Shown piece after piece: positions 18,193 through 26,554 of a DNA stretch of 64,000 bases (its first letter is position 1; every line of letters starts with the position of its first letter). The stretch covers positions 287,090-351,089 of the forward strand of contig CALLMM010000010.1 in NCBI GenBank assembly GCA_938005745.1, read 5' to 3'. Source of the stretch: an uncultured Chthonomonadales bacterium. GTDB lineage: Bacteria > Armatimonadota > Chthonomonadetes > Chthonomonadales > CAJBBX01. The position numbers and the translations under genes were made by a program. The notes beneath the pieces are model-generated. The model made no database searches. It was not told where the DNA came from and worked only from the letters and a program-made list of their open reading frames with translations.

Positions 18193-18801
18193 TCAAATTT
18201 TCGACTCGCTGGAAGCGATTTCAGCATGGGTCGGCAGCGAAATACGGGCGACGCTGCCAAAAAGCGTACGGTATCGGTAGTAGTTGCCGGAATAGAACCG
18301 CGCCAGAATGAGCGTACTGACCAGACTCCCCTGCAGAAACTGATACGCCCATTCGGAATGAAACCGCAGCGGAAAGTAGTAGTGAGTGAAGTAGAGCAGA
18401 AAGTTATCCAGCGTAACCCAGGCGACGGTTAGCTGCAGTCCTGCCCAGACATAGCCGACGTTCACCCACAGATGCCTGCGGTTGGCGGTGGTGTAGGTGG
18501 TGTCGGAGCGTCCGAACGAGAGGAACCGGCAGAACTCTCGCGGGCTGGCTTCAAATGCCGGATAGCAGTCCGTACGATGCAGCAGGTAGTAGTGATAACC
18601 GTAGATCGCCAGCGAGACGCCTATCAGCTTCGCGCCGATCAGACCGGGCCATCCCAGATTCAGGAGTCGCACCAGAATATTCCACTCCATCAACAGGTCT
18701 GGCGTCGCAAGATAGGTAGAGATCAGATCGAGAACGTTGATCACAATGATGACAGCGGAGGCGATCCACAGCTTCTTTCGGACAGAATGGAGCACACCCA
18801 T
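18193..18801 (-). CDS. Unknown four-helix membrane protein (DUF5658-like start)
   Basis: 202 residues. Hydrophobic segments at about 10-30 (WIASAVIIVINVLDLISTYL), 50-70 (LIGAKLIGVSLAIYGYHYYL), 110-135 and 155-175 suggest four membrane spans. The opening VLDLISTYLATP followed by EWNILVRLL resembles small DUF5658-type membrane proteins. The connecting loops are rich in Tyr, Arg and His (YHYYLLHRTDCYP, YSGNYYRYR). The gene converges with 17502-18143 and is divergent from the methyltransferase. No function is suggested by the neighbours. Confidence 0.75.
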   Translation of the reverse strand: MGVLHSVRKKLWIASAVIIVINVLDLISTYLATPDLLMEWNILVRLLNLGWPGLIGAKLIGVSLAIYGYHYYLLHRTDCYPAFEASPREFCRFLSFGRSDTTYTTANRRHLWVNVGYVWAGLQLTVAWVTLDNFLLYFTHYYFPLRFHSEWAYQFLQGSLVSTLILARFYSGNYYRYRTLFGSVARISLPTHAEIASSESKI

Positions 18802-18924
18802 ACCTCCCGTGCTTCTAGTACCCTGCTATCCTGCAAAAACCGTGCCATATATTCCGGTATGTTTGCGAGTAATTTCCGGCGGGGGACGCTGCCGTACCCG
18901 TCGGGCGAGGCGCAGGCGGCGCCG

Positions 18925-20109
18925 ATGCTAGATGCGGCGCAGACAGCCTTTCTCCAGACGGAGGCGGGAGCGCGGCTGCTTGCGACCGCCTCCGCGCTCT
19001 CCGGCGATCTGCTCTCCCGCCTGACCGCCCTGCGCCGCATCGCCCCTCCGGAGCAGGCGAGCGCGGCGATGACGCTGCTTGAACTGCGCGCGCGCGCCCG
19101 CTCCCGCTTCTCCCGCGCCGATCAGATGTTCTTCACGCCGGAAGGGCTGGAGCAGTCCTCCGGCGAGAGGATTGCGCGCTGGCGGGCGGCGCAGTTTCCA
19201 ACCGGCGCATCGGTTCTCGATCTCTGCTGCGGATGCGGGGGGGATGCGCTCGCCTTCGGGCTGCGCGGACCGACGGCGGCGTTTGACGTCCATCTTGCGG
19301 CGGCGTTGTGCGCGCGATGGAACGCGCAGGTCTACGGGGCAGGGGAGACGGTACGGGTCGCCTGCGCCGACGCGACCCGGCTGCGCCTGAAGGCGGAGGC
19401 GGCGTTTCTGGATCCTTCGCGCCGAAAAGAGGGACGGAGACTGCGGGATGCAGAACAGTACGCGCCTCCGCTCTCGTTCCTGCAGGAGGTTCGCGCCGCC
19501 GTCGGAAACCTGGCTGTCAAGGTCTCTCCCGCGCTGGACGACGAGACGCTTGAGCGGGCGGGCGGGCGCGTGCAGTTTGTCTCCGATCGAGGGGAGTGCC
19601 GGGAGGCGATCCTGTGGTATGGCGAGATCGGACCGGCGGCGGCGCGTTCGGCAGCGGTTCTGCGGGGATCGGGATTCGACCGGATCGAGGCGGACACGCT
19701 GACCGCCGACCCTGACGTGCCGCCGCTGAAGGTCGTCCCTCCCCGCGCCTGGCTCTACGAGCCGGATCCGGCGGTGATACGCGCCCATCTGCTGCCGGAG
19801 GTCGCCGCGATCCTGCGAGCCGATCTGCTTGCGCCTCAGGTCGCCTACCTGACCTCCGACTGCGAGGTCGCAACGCCGTTTGCGACCGGCTACCGGCTGC
19901 TGGCGCAGATGCCTTATAACCGTAAGCGCGTGCAGGCGTGGCTGCGGCAGATCGGGGGGCGGCTGACGGCGGTCAAGCGGCGGGGCGCTGCGCTGGAGCC
20001 GCAGGAGGCGCAGCGCGATCTGGAGACGGAGGGAGACCGTCCGATCGTGCTGGTCCTCACGCGGATCGGCGGACGTCCCTTCGCGCTGCTCTGCGATCCT
20101 CCCGGATAA
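18925..20109 (+). CDS. Class I SAM-dependent methyltransferase with THUMP-like C-terminal domain
   Basis: 394 residues from the start at 18925 (MLDAAQTAFLQTEAGARLLA), which fits the usual family N-terminus better than an in-frame ATG at 18859. The SAM-binding motif I is VLDLCCGCGGDALAFGL, with acidic motif II at TAAFDVH. The signature DPSRRKEGRRLRDAEQYAPP, in place of the NPPY of N6-adenine enzymes, marks a family with a THUMP-like tail (from about residue 320; LTSDCEVATPFATGYRLL). The tail suggests an RNA substrate, possibly tRNA or rRNA, but this has not been shown for the family to my knowledge. The gene is Arg/Ala-rich and codon use matches its neighbours. Confidence 0.85.
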   Translation: MLDAAQTAFLQTEAGARLLATASALSGDLLSRLTALRRIAPPEQASAAMTLLELRARARSRFSRADQMFFTPEGLEQSSGERIARWRAAQFPTGASVLDLCCGCGGDALAFGLRGPTAAFDVHLAAALCARWNAQVYGAGETVRVACADATRLRLKAEAAFLDPSRRKEGRRLRDAEQYAPPLSFLQEVRAAVGNLAVKVSPALDDETLERAGGRVQFVSDRGECREAILWYGEIGPAAARSAAVLRGSGFDRIEADTLTADPDVPPLKVVPPRAWLYEPDPAVIRAHLLPEVAAILRADLLAPQVAYLTSDCEVATPFATGYRLLAQMPYNRKRVQAWLRQIGGRLTAVKRRGAALEPQEAQRDLETEGDRPIVLVLTRIGGRPFALLCDPPG

Positions 20110-20240
20110 GGCGCGGTCAGCCTCCGTCCTTCGGTCCGAGATACGCCCATCCCGGCTTCGCCTCGCCCATGCAGCGCCGTCCGATTGTGCGGATGCTCGA
20201 GTGCGACGGGCGCCGGCAGGACACGCGCCAGGGTCTCTAG

Positions 20241-20525
20241 CTACGGGTCTGTCAGCTGCGCCATCTCCAGAAGGTCGGGAAACTTAAAACGTCCCTTCTG
20301 CTTGAGAGCTTCCTCCCAGCGCATCAGGAGATGGCGCTCCTCGCCGGTGTTGGCGCTCCGGAAGTTATCGCTGACGGAGACGCAGGCAGCGAGGCTGGGG
20401 TCGTGAGGCAGCGGAATGGGGTTCTGCGCGGCGGCAGGGCGGATGGACTGCAGAAGCAGCAGCAGGATTGCCGCGAACCGCAACGCTTCCAACCTGTTGC
20501 AGCGGCAGCCAGGCGTTGGTGTCAT
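20241..20525 (-). CDS. Small secreted protein of unknown function
   Basis: 94 residues. AAGGGGGAAG sits 4 bases before the ATG at 20525. The first 34 residues form a signal peptide (LRFAAILLLLLQSIRPAAAQ). The mature part has one Cys (SLAACVSVSDNFR) and a helical end (HLLMRWEEALKQKGRFKFPDL). No homologous family is recognised. A good ribosome site, signal peptide and upstream promoter support a real gene. Confidence 0.65.
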   Translation of the reverse strand: MTPTPGCRCNRLEALRFAAILLLLLQSIRPAAAQNPIPLPHDPSLAACVSVSDNFRSANTGEERHLLMRWEEALKQKGRFKFPDLLEMAQLTDP

Positions 20526-20611
20526 GGTTCTTCCCCCTTATACGCCTCTCAAAACGAGCCTACGCTTAGAGCGGCGCGGTCATCGCTGAAAAAAGAGAGA
20601 GGTTTTCTACT

Positions 20612-20642
20612 ATTCTAATCTACGCCCCCCTTGATAATTCAA
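20612..20642 (-). promoter_or_regulatory. Candidate promoter for the small secreted protein
   Basis: On the minus strand, TTGAAT (20642-20637) and TAGAAT (20617-20612) are separated by 19 bases, slightly longer than ideal. The predicted leader is about 80 bases. Confidence 0.4.
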
Positions 20643-20743
20643 GCAGACAGAAGCTCCTTCTGAGGATTTTTCGTTCTGGATGTGTGAAGAAAACCGCAAT
20701 CGTGGGGTTTCGCCGGAGATCGCACAGACAGTCGCGGAAGAGG

Positions 20744-20752
20744 TGCTACAAT
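20744..20752 (+). promoter_or_regulatory. Extended -10 promoter of the FKBP gene
   Basis: TGCTACAAT matches the extended -10 form TGnTATAAT at 8 of 9 defined or allowed positions. No -35 hexamer is recognisable. It lies 58 bases before the start codon. Confidence 0.55.
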
Positions 20753-20810
20753 GTAGCCGTATCTCTGAAGTTAGGGACGCTCCATCTTGTTTCTAAGGAG
20801 AAGACCAAGC

Positions 20811-21293
20811 ATGAGGATTTTTGTTGCAGTGGCTGCGCTCTGCCTGCTGGGGAGCGTGATGTCGGGAGACGTCGTCTCTGCGCAGGCGCAGGGACAGAAA
20901 CCGCTCCCAAAGACCAAGCCGGCGCCCAAAAAACCGGCGCCGCCGAAAGGAAAAGTGGTGACCACAAAATCGGGACTGAAGTATGAGGACATCGTCGTCG
21001 GGAAAGGAGCAAGCCCCAAAGCCGGGCAGATGGTGAAGGTGCACTATGTCGGCACGCTGACCGACGGGAAAAAGTTTGACAGCAGCCGGGATCGGGGCGA
21101 GCCGTTTGAGTTCACCATCGGTGTCGGACAGGTGATCCCGGGCTGGGACGAGGGCGTGATGAGTATGAAGGTCGGGGGCAAGCGCAAGCTGACCATTCCG
21201 CCGAACCTGGCTTACGGCGAGCGGGGAGCGGGCGGCGTGATTCCTCCGAATGCGACCCTCATCTTCGAGGTAGAGCTGCTCGGAGTGCGCTGA
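20811..21293 (+). CDS. Secreted FKBP-type peptidyl-prolyl isomerase
   Basis: 160 residues. The start at 20811 has AAGGAG 9 bases upstream. A Sec signal ([24 protein letters not shown]) is followed by a Lys/Pro linker ([14 protein letters not shown]) that may span the cell wall or bind anionic polymers. The FKBP domain starts at about residue 50 and retains the core ligand residues: the Tyr in [11 protein letters not shown] in [26 protein letters not shown], and [22 protein letters not shown]. The enzyme should speed proline isomerisation in exported proteins. It is monocistronic, with its own promoter and a strong terminator. Confidence 0.95.
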   Translation: MRIFVAVAALCLLGSVMSGDVVSAQAQGQKPLPKTKPAPKKPAPPKGKVVTTKSGLKYEDIVVGKGASPKAGQMVKVHYVGTLTDGKKFDSSRDRGEPFEFTIGVGQVIPGWDEGVMSMKVGGKRKLTIPPNLAYGERGAGGVIPPNATLIFEVELLGVR

Positions 21294-21318
21294 GCGGTCG
21301 GTCAGACAGAAGCTGTGA

Positions 21319-21354
21319 ACGTCAAAGGGGAGGTCTTCGCCTCCCCTTTGACGT
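21319..21354. terminator. Bidirectional terminator between FKBP and DUF1501 genes
   Basis: ACGTCAAAGGGGAGG (21319-21333) pairs perfectly with CCTCCCCTTTGACGT (21340-21354) around a TCTTCG loop. The stem includes AAA/TTT arms, so the GGGGAGG core hairpin is followed by TTT on both strands. Confidence 0.8.
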
Positions 21355-21369
21355 GTGCGGCGCGGCGGC

Positions 21370-22776
21370 TCAGGCTCTGTCCTTCGCCACGCCGAGCATT
21401 CTGGGCGTATAGTTGGGAAAGATCGCGGCGGCTCGGCTGTGGAGGAGCCGCCGGGCGACGATCTCCGCCAGGACGTCGCGGTAGTCGGTCGTTACCCGCA
21501 GGTCCAGACCCTCCTCTAACTGCTCTCGCTTCAGCGTGGGCCAGCGCGCATAGACTTTTCCGCCTGCGATGCCGCCCCCCAGCAGCCACATCACGCTGGC
21601 GCGCCCGTGATCGGTTCCCAGTCCGCCGTTTTCGACCAGCCGCCGTCCGAACTCCGTCATCACGACCACCGAGATGCGGCTCATCTCCGCTCCCATATCG
21701 GCGGCGAAGGCTGCCAGCGATCGGCTCACCTCGTCGAGATTGGACGCCAGCCAGCCGCCGGAGCTGCCCTGTGCGACATGGGTGTCCCAGCCGCCCCGCT
21801 CCAGACAGGCGACCTCAAGCCCGACTCTGCCTTTGATCAGGCAGGCGACCTGCCGCATGCCGTTCCCCAGTTCGCCGTCCGGATAGGTCGCGCCGTTCGC
21901 AGGGCGATAGTTGGCGGGATCTATTCGGTTGAGCGTCTCCAGCACCGCCAGCGTCTCCCGACCGGCAAGCGCAACGGCGTCCTTTCCCTCCCGGTAGAGC
22001 GACTCCAGCGCAGCGCGAAGAGCCGCCTCTCTCTCCGAACCGCCTCCGGAGGGCAGTACCAGCCGGAACTCGCTCAGGGAGGTGAGAGCGGTGGCGTCGG
22101 TGGCTCCGCGCAGAGAGTCGGGCATCACGCTGCTGAAGGAGACCGCGCGCAGTGGAGAGGGGTTGCCGTTTTCGGTCTGGCTGAGGTAGCGCGCTACCCA
22201 TCCGCTCGCTAGCCCCGTCTTCTCGTCGGGCAGTCCCCGCTCCATCGTCGCCATCGCCTCGAAGTGTGAGCGCGTCTGATCGCCGGAGCCACAGGCATGG
22301 ACAAACGCCAGAAGCCCCTGCTCGTAGAGCGGGCGCAGAGGAGCCATCGCGGGATGCATGCCGTAGAAGCCGTCTAGGTCTATCGCCCGGTCTGCCGCCG
22401 CCGCCCGCCGGTCATCGGGCGCGGCGATCCCGATATTCTGGCGGCTGCGATGGTAGTCGTCCTCTCGGTAAGGGATGACGATGTTCAAGCCGTCCGCGCC
22501 GCCCCGCAGAAAGATCACCACGAGGATGTCGGCGCGTTCAGCGGGCTTGCCGGGCGTAATGGTCAGGTCCGCCAGCGCGGTCGAGTCTTTTGCCGCCCAT
22601 CCGACCAGCGCCAGCGCCGCGCCCAGCAGCACCTGCCTGCGTGTCGGAGTGAGCAGGGAGACGGTTTCGCAGGCGTCACGCGGCTCCGTCTCTCTCTTTG
22701 TTTCAGGGCGCGCGAACCCTCTGCCGTCGCAGCTCCACCAGTCGCCTCTGCCTTTGATACCCGTTCTGGTCTCCAT
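21370..22776 (-). CDS. DUF1501 secreted protein of the DUF1800 operon
   Basis: 468 residues. The Tat-like signal is preceded by an unusually long n-region: 45 residues before TRRQVLLGAALALVGWAA. The domain is recognised by ADILVVIFLRGGADGLNIVIP, DLDGFYGMHPAMAPL, the FVHACGSGDQTRSHFEA metal-type motif, GLEVACLERGGWDTHVAQG, VVVMTEFGRRLVENGGLGTDHG and RMLG near the end. It belongs to the subgroup that pairs with DUF1800, unlike the window's other DUF1501 protein (14520-15995). The gene starts 7 bases after the DUF1800 stop, so the two are cotranscribed. The biochemical activity is unknown. Confidence 0.93.
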   Translation of the reverse strand: METRTGIKGRGDWWSCDGRGFARPETKRETEPRDACETVSLLTPTRRQVLLGAALALVGWAAKDSTALADLTITPGKPAERADILVVIFLRGGADGLNIVIPYREDDYHRSRQNIGIAAPDDRRAAAADRAIDLDGFYGMHPAMAPLRPLYEQGLLAFVHACGSGDQTRSHFEAMATMERGLPDEKTGLASGWVARYLSQTENGNPSPLRAVSFSSVMPDSLRGATDATALTSLSEFRLVLPSGGGSEREAALRAALESLYREGKDAVALAGRETLAVLETLNRIDPANYRPANGATYPDGELGNGMRQVACLIKGRVGLEVACLERGGWDTHVAQGSSGGWLASNLDEVSRSLAAFAADMGAEMSRISVVVMTEFGRRLVENGGLGTDHGRASVMWLLGGGIAGGKVYARWPTLKREQLEEGLDLRVTTDYRDVLAEIVARRLLHSRAAAIFPNYTPRMLGVAKDRA

Positions 22777-22783
22777 ATTCCTA

Positions 22784-24283
22784 TCATCTCCACTGAAACA
22801 GCGGCGAAGCCAGCGCCAGCGCCGCCGTCTCGTTCAACAGGGGATGGGAGCCGTCCGCCGACGCCGGCATGCGCTCCATATAGGCGCGCAGGGATCGGCA
22901 GAGCGGCTGCATCGCCTCCGAATCGGCGCGGCGCGCCAGCACGACCTCCGCCAGCGCATCGGCGCGTCGTGCGCCGGTCTGTGCGCGTGCGGCGCGCAGG
23001 ATCGCCGTAATGTCTGTTGAGGTGCCGGCGATCCCGCCGCTCAGAAGCGCCAGCCCGAAGTTCCAGCGCGCCAGCAGCGACCCGGTCCAGGCGGCGGTGC
23101 GGTCGGGGTAGCCGTCGGGCATGGGCCACTGATAGAGCGGCTGCCCCATGCGCGTCAGATGCTCCTGCAGGGGCTTGCCGCCATCGGTATCGGCGTTGAG
23201 GGCGCGCAGCGCGGAGACCATAAAGTCGAAAGGACGCTTCATGATCGGCGGAGAGTCGAGCAGCTCTTGCGACAGCAGGATCGGGCGCAGCATCGCTCTG
23301 ATGTCGCCGTCGGTCTGCAGGTAGGTCTGCGCGGTGCGCTCGATCCAGGACTCTGCGGCGTCGCCCAGAAAGTAGCGGCAGAGCTTGGAGGCGATAAACC
23401 GGGCGGTCGAGGGATGCCGCGCCAGAATCTCCAGCACCCGGTCTCCCTGTCCTTTGCCCAGCCCTCCCGGGATGGTCTGTCCCAGCACCTCTTTCGGACC
23501 GTCGTCGTGCAGGTCCGGATCGAAGCGAAATCTGCCGCGCGGCTTCAGGAAGCCCTCTTCCACCGTCCAGCCGGTGAAGCAGCGCGCTACCTCCTGCACA
23601 TCTCGCTGCGTGTATCCCCCGTGAACGCCCAGCGTGTGAAGCTCCATCAGTTCACGAGCGTAGTTCTCGTTGGGGATGCCCCGTCGGCTCACCTGATTGT
23701 CCAGATAGGAGAGCATTGCCGGGCTGTGGGCGGAGGCGCGCAGAAGGTCGGGGAATTTCCCCAATGCATGCGCGCGGATCACTTTGAGTTCGTCGGTCGG
23801 CTTGAGAAACGCCCCCGCTCCCTTATGCGCGAAGATGTTGAAGTGGTTGGTCCAGAAGTCTACCATCCGTTCGCGCAGCTGGTGCGGGCTGTAGACGGCG
23901 TAGATGATCGCCGCCATCTGCATCTGCCGCAGGATCTCCTCTTTACGCAGATCGCCGACCTCTCCCGCGCCGACCTCGAACGCCTCCAGACCGCGCAGGC
24001 GGGCGGAGACCGCCAGCGGCTCTCCGGAACCGGGATGAAGCTGCTCCTCAACATAGGAATCGCGACCGAGGGCGGCAACGCGGGTGATCTCTCCGGGGGG
24101 CGGACCGAAGGAGACGCGGTTGACAAGGCGGGTGATCGGCTCCACGTTATCGGACGGCAGTTCCAGCGTCTCCGGCAGCGCGGGTGTGGCGAAACGACGA
24201 ACTGCCTGCGAGCATCCGGTCAGGAGCGCGCCCGCCCCGGCTGCCGCGCCCAGTCGCAGACAGTCGCGGCGGTTGATCTTCAT
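22784..24283 (-). CDS. DUF1800 secreted protein
   Basis: 499 residues. The N-terminus INRRDCLRLGAAAGAGALLTGC combines a twin-arginine signal with a lipobox-like LLTGC, so it may be a Tat-exported lipoprotein. The family shows VNRVSFGPPPGEI, RERMVDFWTNHFNIF, AHSPAMLSYLDNQVSRRG, NENYARELMELHTLGVHGGY and the C-terminal WPMPDGYPD. Its start codon overlaps the stop of the upstream membrane protein (ATGA), indicating translational coupling. DUF1800 and DUF1501 pairs are widespread in Planctomycetes, Proteobacteria and related groups. Their role outside the cytoplasm is unknown. Confidence 0.93.
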   Translation of the reverse strand: MKINRRDCLRLGAAAGAGALLTGCSQAVRRFATPALPETLELPSDNVEPITRLVNRVSFGPPPGEITRVAALGRDSYVEEQLHPGSGEPLAVSARLRGLEAFEVGAGEVGDLRKEEILRQMQMAAIIYAVYSPHQLRERMVDFWTNHFNIFAHKGAGAFLKPTDELKVIRAHALGKFPDLLRASAHSPAMLSYLDNQVSRRGIPNENYARELMELHTLGVHGGYTQRDVQEVARCFTGWTVEEGFLKPRGRFRFDPDLHDDGPKEVLGQTIPGGLGKGQGDRVLEILARHPSTARFIASKLCRYFLGDAAESWIERTAQTYLQTDGDIRAMLRPILLSQELLDSPPIMKRPFDFMVSALRALNADTDGGKPLQEHLTRMGQPLYQWPMPDGYPDRTAAWTGSLLARWNFGLALLSGGIAGTSTDITAILRAARAQTGARRADALAEVVLARRADSEAMQPLCRSLRAYMERMPASADGSHPLLNETAALALASPLFQWR

Positions 24284-24882
24284 TTCTGCGCCGCCTCGAC
24301 GGTGCTCTGCGCCGGCGATGCGCTCTCCGGGCTGTAGACGGGCGGAGCGGTGGAGAGCGGCTCCGCGCCGTTGCCCAGCGCCGGAACCGCCGTCGGACGC
24401 CCTTTATAGAAGGTTGCCTGCAGTCCCGCGCCCAGCGAGAACATCAGTATCAGGGGAATGAACAGGAACCAGCCCAGCAGGGGCAGCAGTCCGGCAATCA
24501 CAATCAATGCCGCGCCGCGCATCAGACCGGAGAAAGCCGACATCCGCCCGTCCATGCGCTGTATTCGCCCGCCGACCAGTATCGCCAGCCCGCTGGCTCC
24601 TACCAGGCTGATGGAGAGCGCGCCGTAGATCAGCGACCATCCCAGCAGGCGAACAAGTCCGTTCGGGGCTTGCTGTAAAACAACATTCGTCGCCGCCACC
24701 GCGAAGGTAAGCACCGCGCCAATTAAAAGCGCGCCGGCAGGGGAGCGCTCCAGATGCGCCGCCGCCTGTCCCGCACGTCGTGTAAACAGCATCGCCATTC
24801 CGACCATCATCGCCCAGAGCGCCAAGCAGGTTCCGCCGATGAGCGAGACGACCGTCAATGCATCTCCAATGGTGATTCCCAT
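24280..24882 (-). CDS. Unknown membrane protein heading the DUF1800/DUF1501 operon
   Basis: 200 residues. The start at 24882 (MGITIGDALTVVSLIGG) has GGGGAGGA 7 bases upstream. Four hydrophobic stretches are seen at about 5-33, 50-70, 80-105 and 120-150, followed by a Pro/Ser-rich C-terminal tail of about 40 residues. No cofactor or catalytic motif is seen. Its stop overlaps the DUF1800 start by 4 bases, so it is made in step with the two exported proteins and may anchor them. This role is inferred from position only. Confidence 0.8.
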   Translation of the reverse strand: MGITIGDALTVVSLIGGTCLALWAMMVGMAMLFTRRAGQAAAHLERSPAGALLIGAVLTFAVAATNVVLQQAPNGLVRLLGWSLIYGALSISLVGASGLAILVGGRIQRMDGRMSAFSGLMRGAALIVIAGLLPLLGWFLFIPLILMFSLGAGLQATFYKGRPTAVPALGNGAEPLSTAPPVYSPESASPAQSTVEAAQK

Positions 24883-24900
24883 GGTCGTTCCTCCCCGATC

Positions 24901-24927
24901 GAGCCTGCGAAGCCTCGCCGCAGGCTC
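24901..24927 (-). promoter_or_regulatory. Leader hairpin upstream of the membrane-protein operon
   Basis: GAGCCTGCG (24901-24909) and CGCAGGCTC (24919-24927) form a 9-bp stem ending 18 bases before the start codon on the minus strand. It could tune ribosome access. No T-tract follows, so it is not a typical terminator. Confidence 0.45.
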
Positions 24928-25027
24928 ATAAAAGAGACTCTGCTGACGGGAATACTCTCTCCGCCTGCATACGGTTTCAGTATCTCGAGACTCAGGTGAA
25001 AAAAGAGGGTCTTCTGCCGGCGAAACG

Positions 25028-25262
25028 CACTGCCCCTGCGAGCGCAATGACACTAACGTCGCAGTCACAAGTCTCACGCCCCCCAGTCTGTCATTGCGAG
25101 CGTCAGCGAGGCAGTCTTCCACCTATCGGGAAGAGAGGAGATTGCTTCGGTCGGCTTGCGCCTCCCTCGCAAGGACAGAAGGGGGTCGCGTGTCGCCTCC
25201 CTCGCAAGGACAAACTGGCAGGCACTACCGCTGCAGTTACGCACAATGACAGAAGGGGCAGA
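25028..25262. repeat. Composite intergenic repeat, copy 2
   Basis: The most rearranged copy. A degenerate part (GCGAGCGCAATGACA, then CGCAGTCACAAGTCTCACGC) is followed by an inverted cap (GTCATTGCGAGCGTCAGCGA), a head GGAGATTGCTTCGGTCGGC, two tandem units, and the linker GCACTACCGCTGCAGTTACG. It fills most of the 418-base gap 24883-25300, and no gene is visible there. Confidence 0.85.
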
Positions 25263-25300
25263 CACCCGTTACAGACCTGTCGCCCGCAGACGCACTCCGC

Positions 25301-26518
25301 TCACCTCCACTTATCCGCGCCGATCACCGCACGCGCCTGCCGGAATATCTCCTCGCGGCGCGGTCCGTCTACGTCGCGAAATACCTCATAGATCGGTTTG
25401 GGGCTGCCGGGGGCGTTTCTGGAGAGGCTCTGCTTATCGCGCCGCCAGAGTCCCAGGTTCAACCCGAACTCATCCCGATTATCCACATGGGCGTGCAGGA
25501 TAAACGCATCTATCCCCGGCGTCCTCTCCACGATCCAGTAGGCATAGGCGTAGGCGGCTGCCTGTATGCGCTCGCTCTCCTCGTTTTCGTCCGAGTGGAA
25601 GCCCTGTTCGGAGAGGATGATGCGCCTTCTTCGTCCGGCGTACTGAAGGTGCGGTTGATCCAGATAGCGGGAGAGAACGCCGAGGTTCTTGAAGGTGATG
25701 CGCGGCGTGTCAAAGGAGTCGAGCGCAGTCTGATCGTCCCAGAAGCTGGCGCGGGCGAGATCCTCCGGATAGGGATGATAGGCGACCGCCCATTCGAAAT
25801 CGCCGCCGGCGCGGCTGAGCGACGCCAGCTTCTCGAGGATGTCGCGTCCCCGATAGTAGCGGGTCGGCTCCTCCCGATAAGGGATGTTCCACATATGATC
25901 GAGCGAGACATAGACCCGCGCGCGCGCATAGACGGATCGCGCCGCTTCGAATGCGATCCGCATCGCCTGTTCATACTCGCGCACATACTCGTCTACCGTC
26001 TTCTCGCCGGCATTGCACCAGATCCAGCCGCTGTCCACCTCGTTGCCGATGATATAGCCGCATGCCCGTCCGTACATGGCGTCCGGTCGCGTGTACCGCG
26101 CCGCGACAAACTCCACGAACGCGCGGTAGTGCCGCCGCCCCTCCTCCGTAACGACATTGAACGCGCTGATAAAGCCCTCCGGGTTGTAGTCGGGGTGCAG
26201 CAGCGCCTTCTCCATCTGCGGATGTATCTCGACCCCGTCCCAGCGCCGGCTGTTGAGCAGGATCAGGTTCACCACGATCCCGTGATCGGAAAGCTCTTTG
26301 ACGCGGCGGTCAAACTTCTCCAGATACTCCCCGTCGAAGTAGTACTGCCTGCCGCCGCTGGTAAACGCAATGGTGGAATCCGTGCGTTCCGGGCGCATGA
26401 TGGTCGGCAGATTCAGGTTTAGCGCGGCATGTCCGACTCCCAGCCGGATCGCGTCCTCCACCATATTCACCTGCAGCCCCTTCAGGGTCGGGGAGGCGGG
26501 ATAGTCGTAGTCATACAT
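25301..26518 (-). CDS. DUF5722-type TIM-barrel, probable glycoside hydrolase (clan GH-A)
   Basis: 405 residues with no signal peptide, so probably cytoplasmic. GAGAGGAGAAAGG precedes the ATG. The sequence opens with KGLQVNMVEDAIRLGVGHAALNLNL, typical of DUF5722. Two glutamates fit the clan GH-A pattern: the acid/base in GYIIGNEVDSGW and the nucleophile in IILSEQGFHSDEN. Aromatic and His residues around the barrel (AVAYHPYPEDL, LHAHVDNRDEFGLN) fit sugar binding. The gene is the last of a three-gene minus-strand operon, 36 bases after the secreted hydrolase. It could finish the breakdown of an imported glycan. The exact bond cleaved is unknown. Confidence 0.85.
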   Translation of the reverse strand: MYDYDYPASPTLKGLQVNMVEDAIRLGVGHAALNLNLPTIMRPERTDSTIAFTSGGRQYYFDGEYLEKFDRRVKELSDHGIVVNLILLNSRRWDGVEIHPQMEKALLHPDYNPEGFISAFNVVTEEGRRHYRAFVEFVAARYTRPDAMYGRACGYIIGNEVDSGWIWCNAGEKTVDEYVREYEQAMRIAFEAARSVYARARVYVSLDHMWNIPYREEPTRYYRGRDILEKLASLSRAGGDFEWAVAYHPYPEDLARASFWDDQTALDSFDTPRITFKNLGVLSRYLDQPHLQYAGRRRRIILSEQGFHSDENEESERIQAAAYAYAYWIVERTPGIDAFILHAHVDNRDEFGLNLGLWRRDKQSLSRNAPGSPKPIYEVFRDVDGPRREEIFRQARAVIGADKWR

Positions 26519-26554
26519 ACCTTTCTCTCCTCTTTCTCCGGCGGCGGTCTGGCG

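Noticed and set aside
23159..24337. A 392-residue plus-strand frame opposite DUF1800
   Set aside because: Composition is typical of antisense frames (many Arg, Gln, Gly) with no domain.
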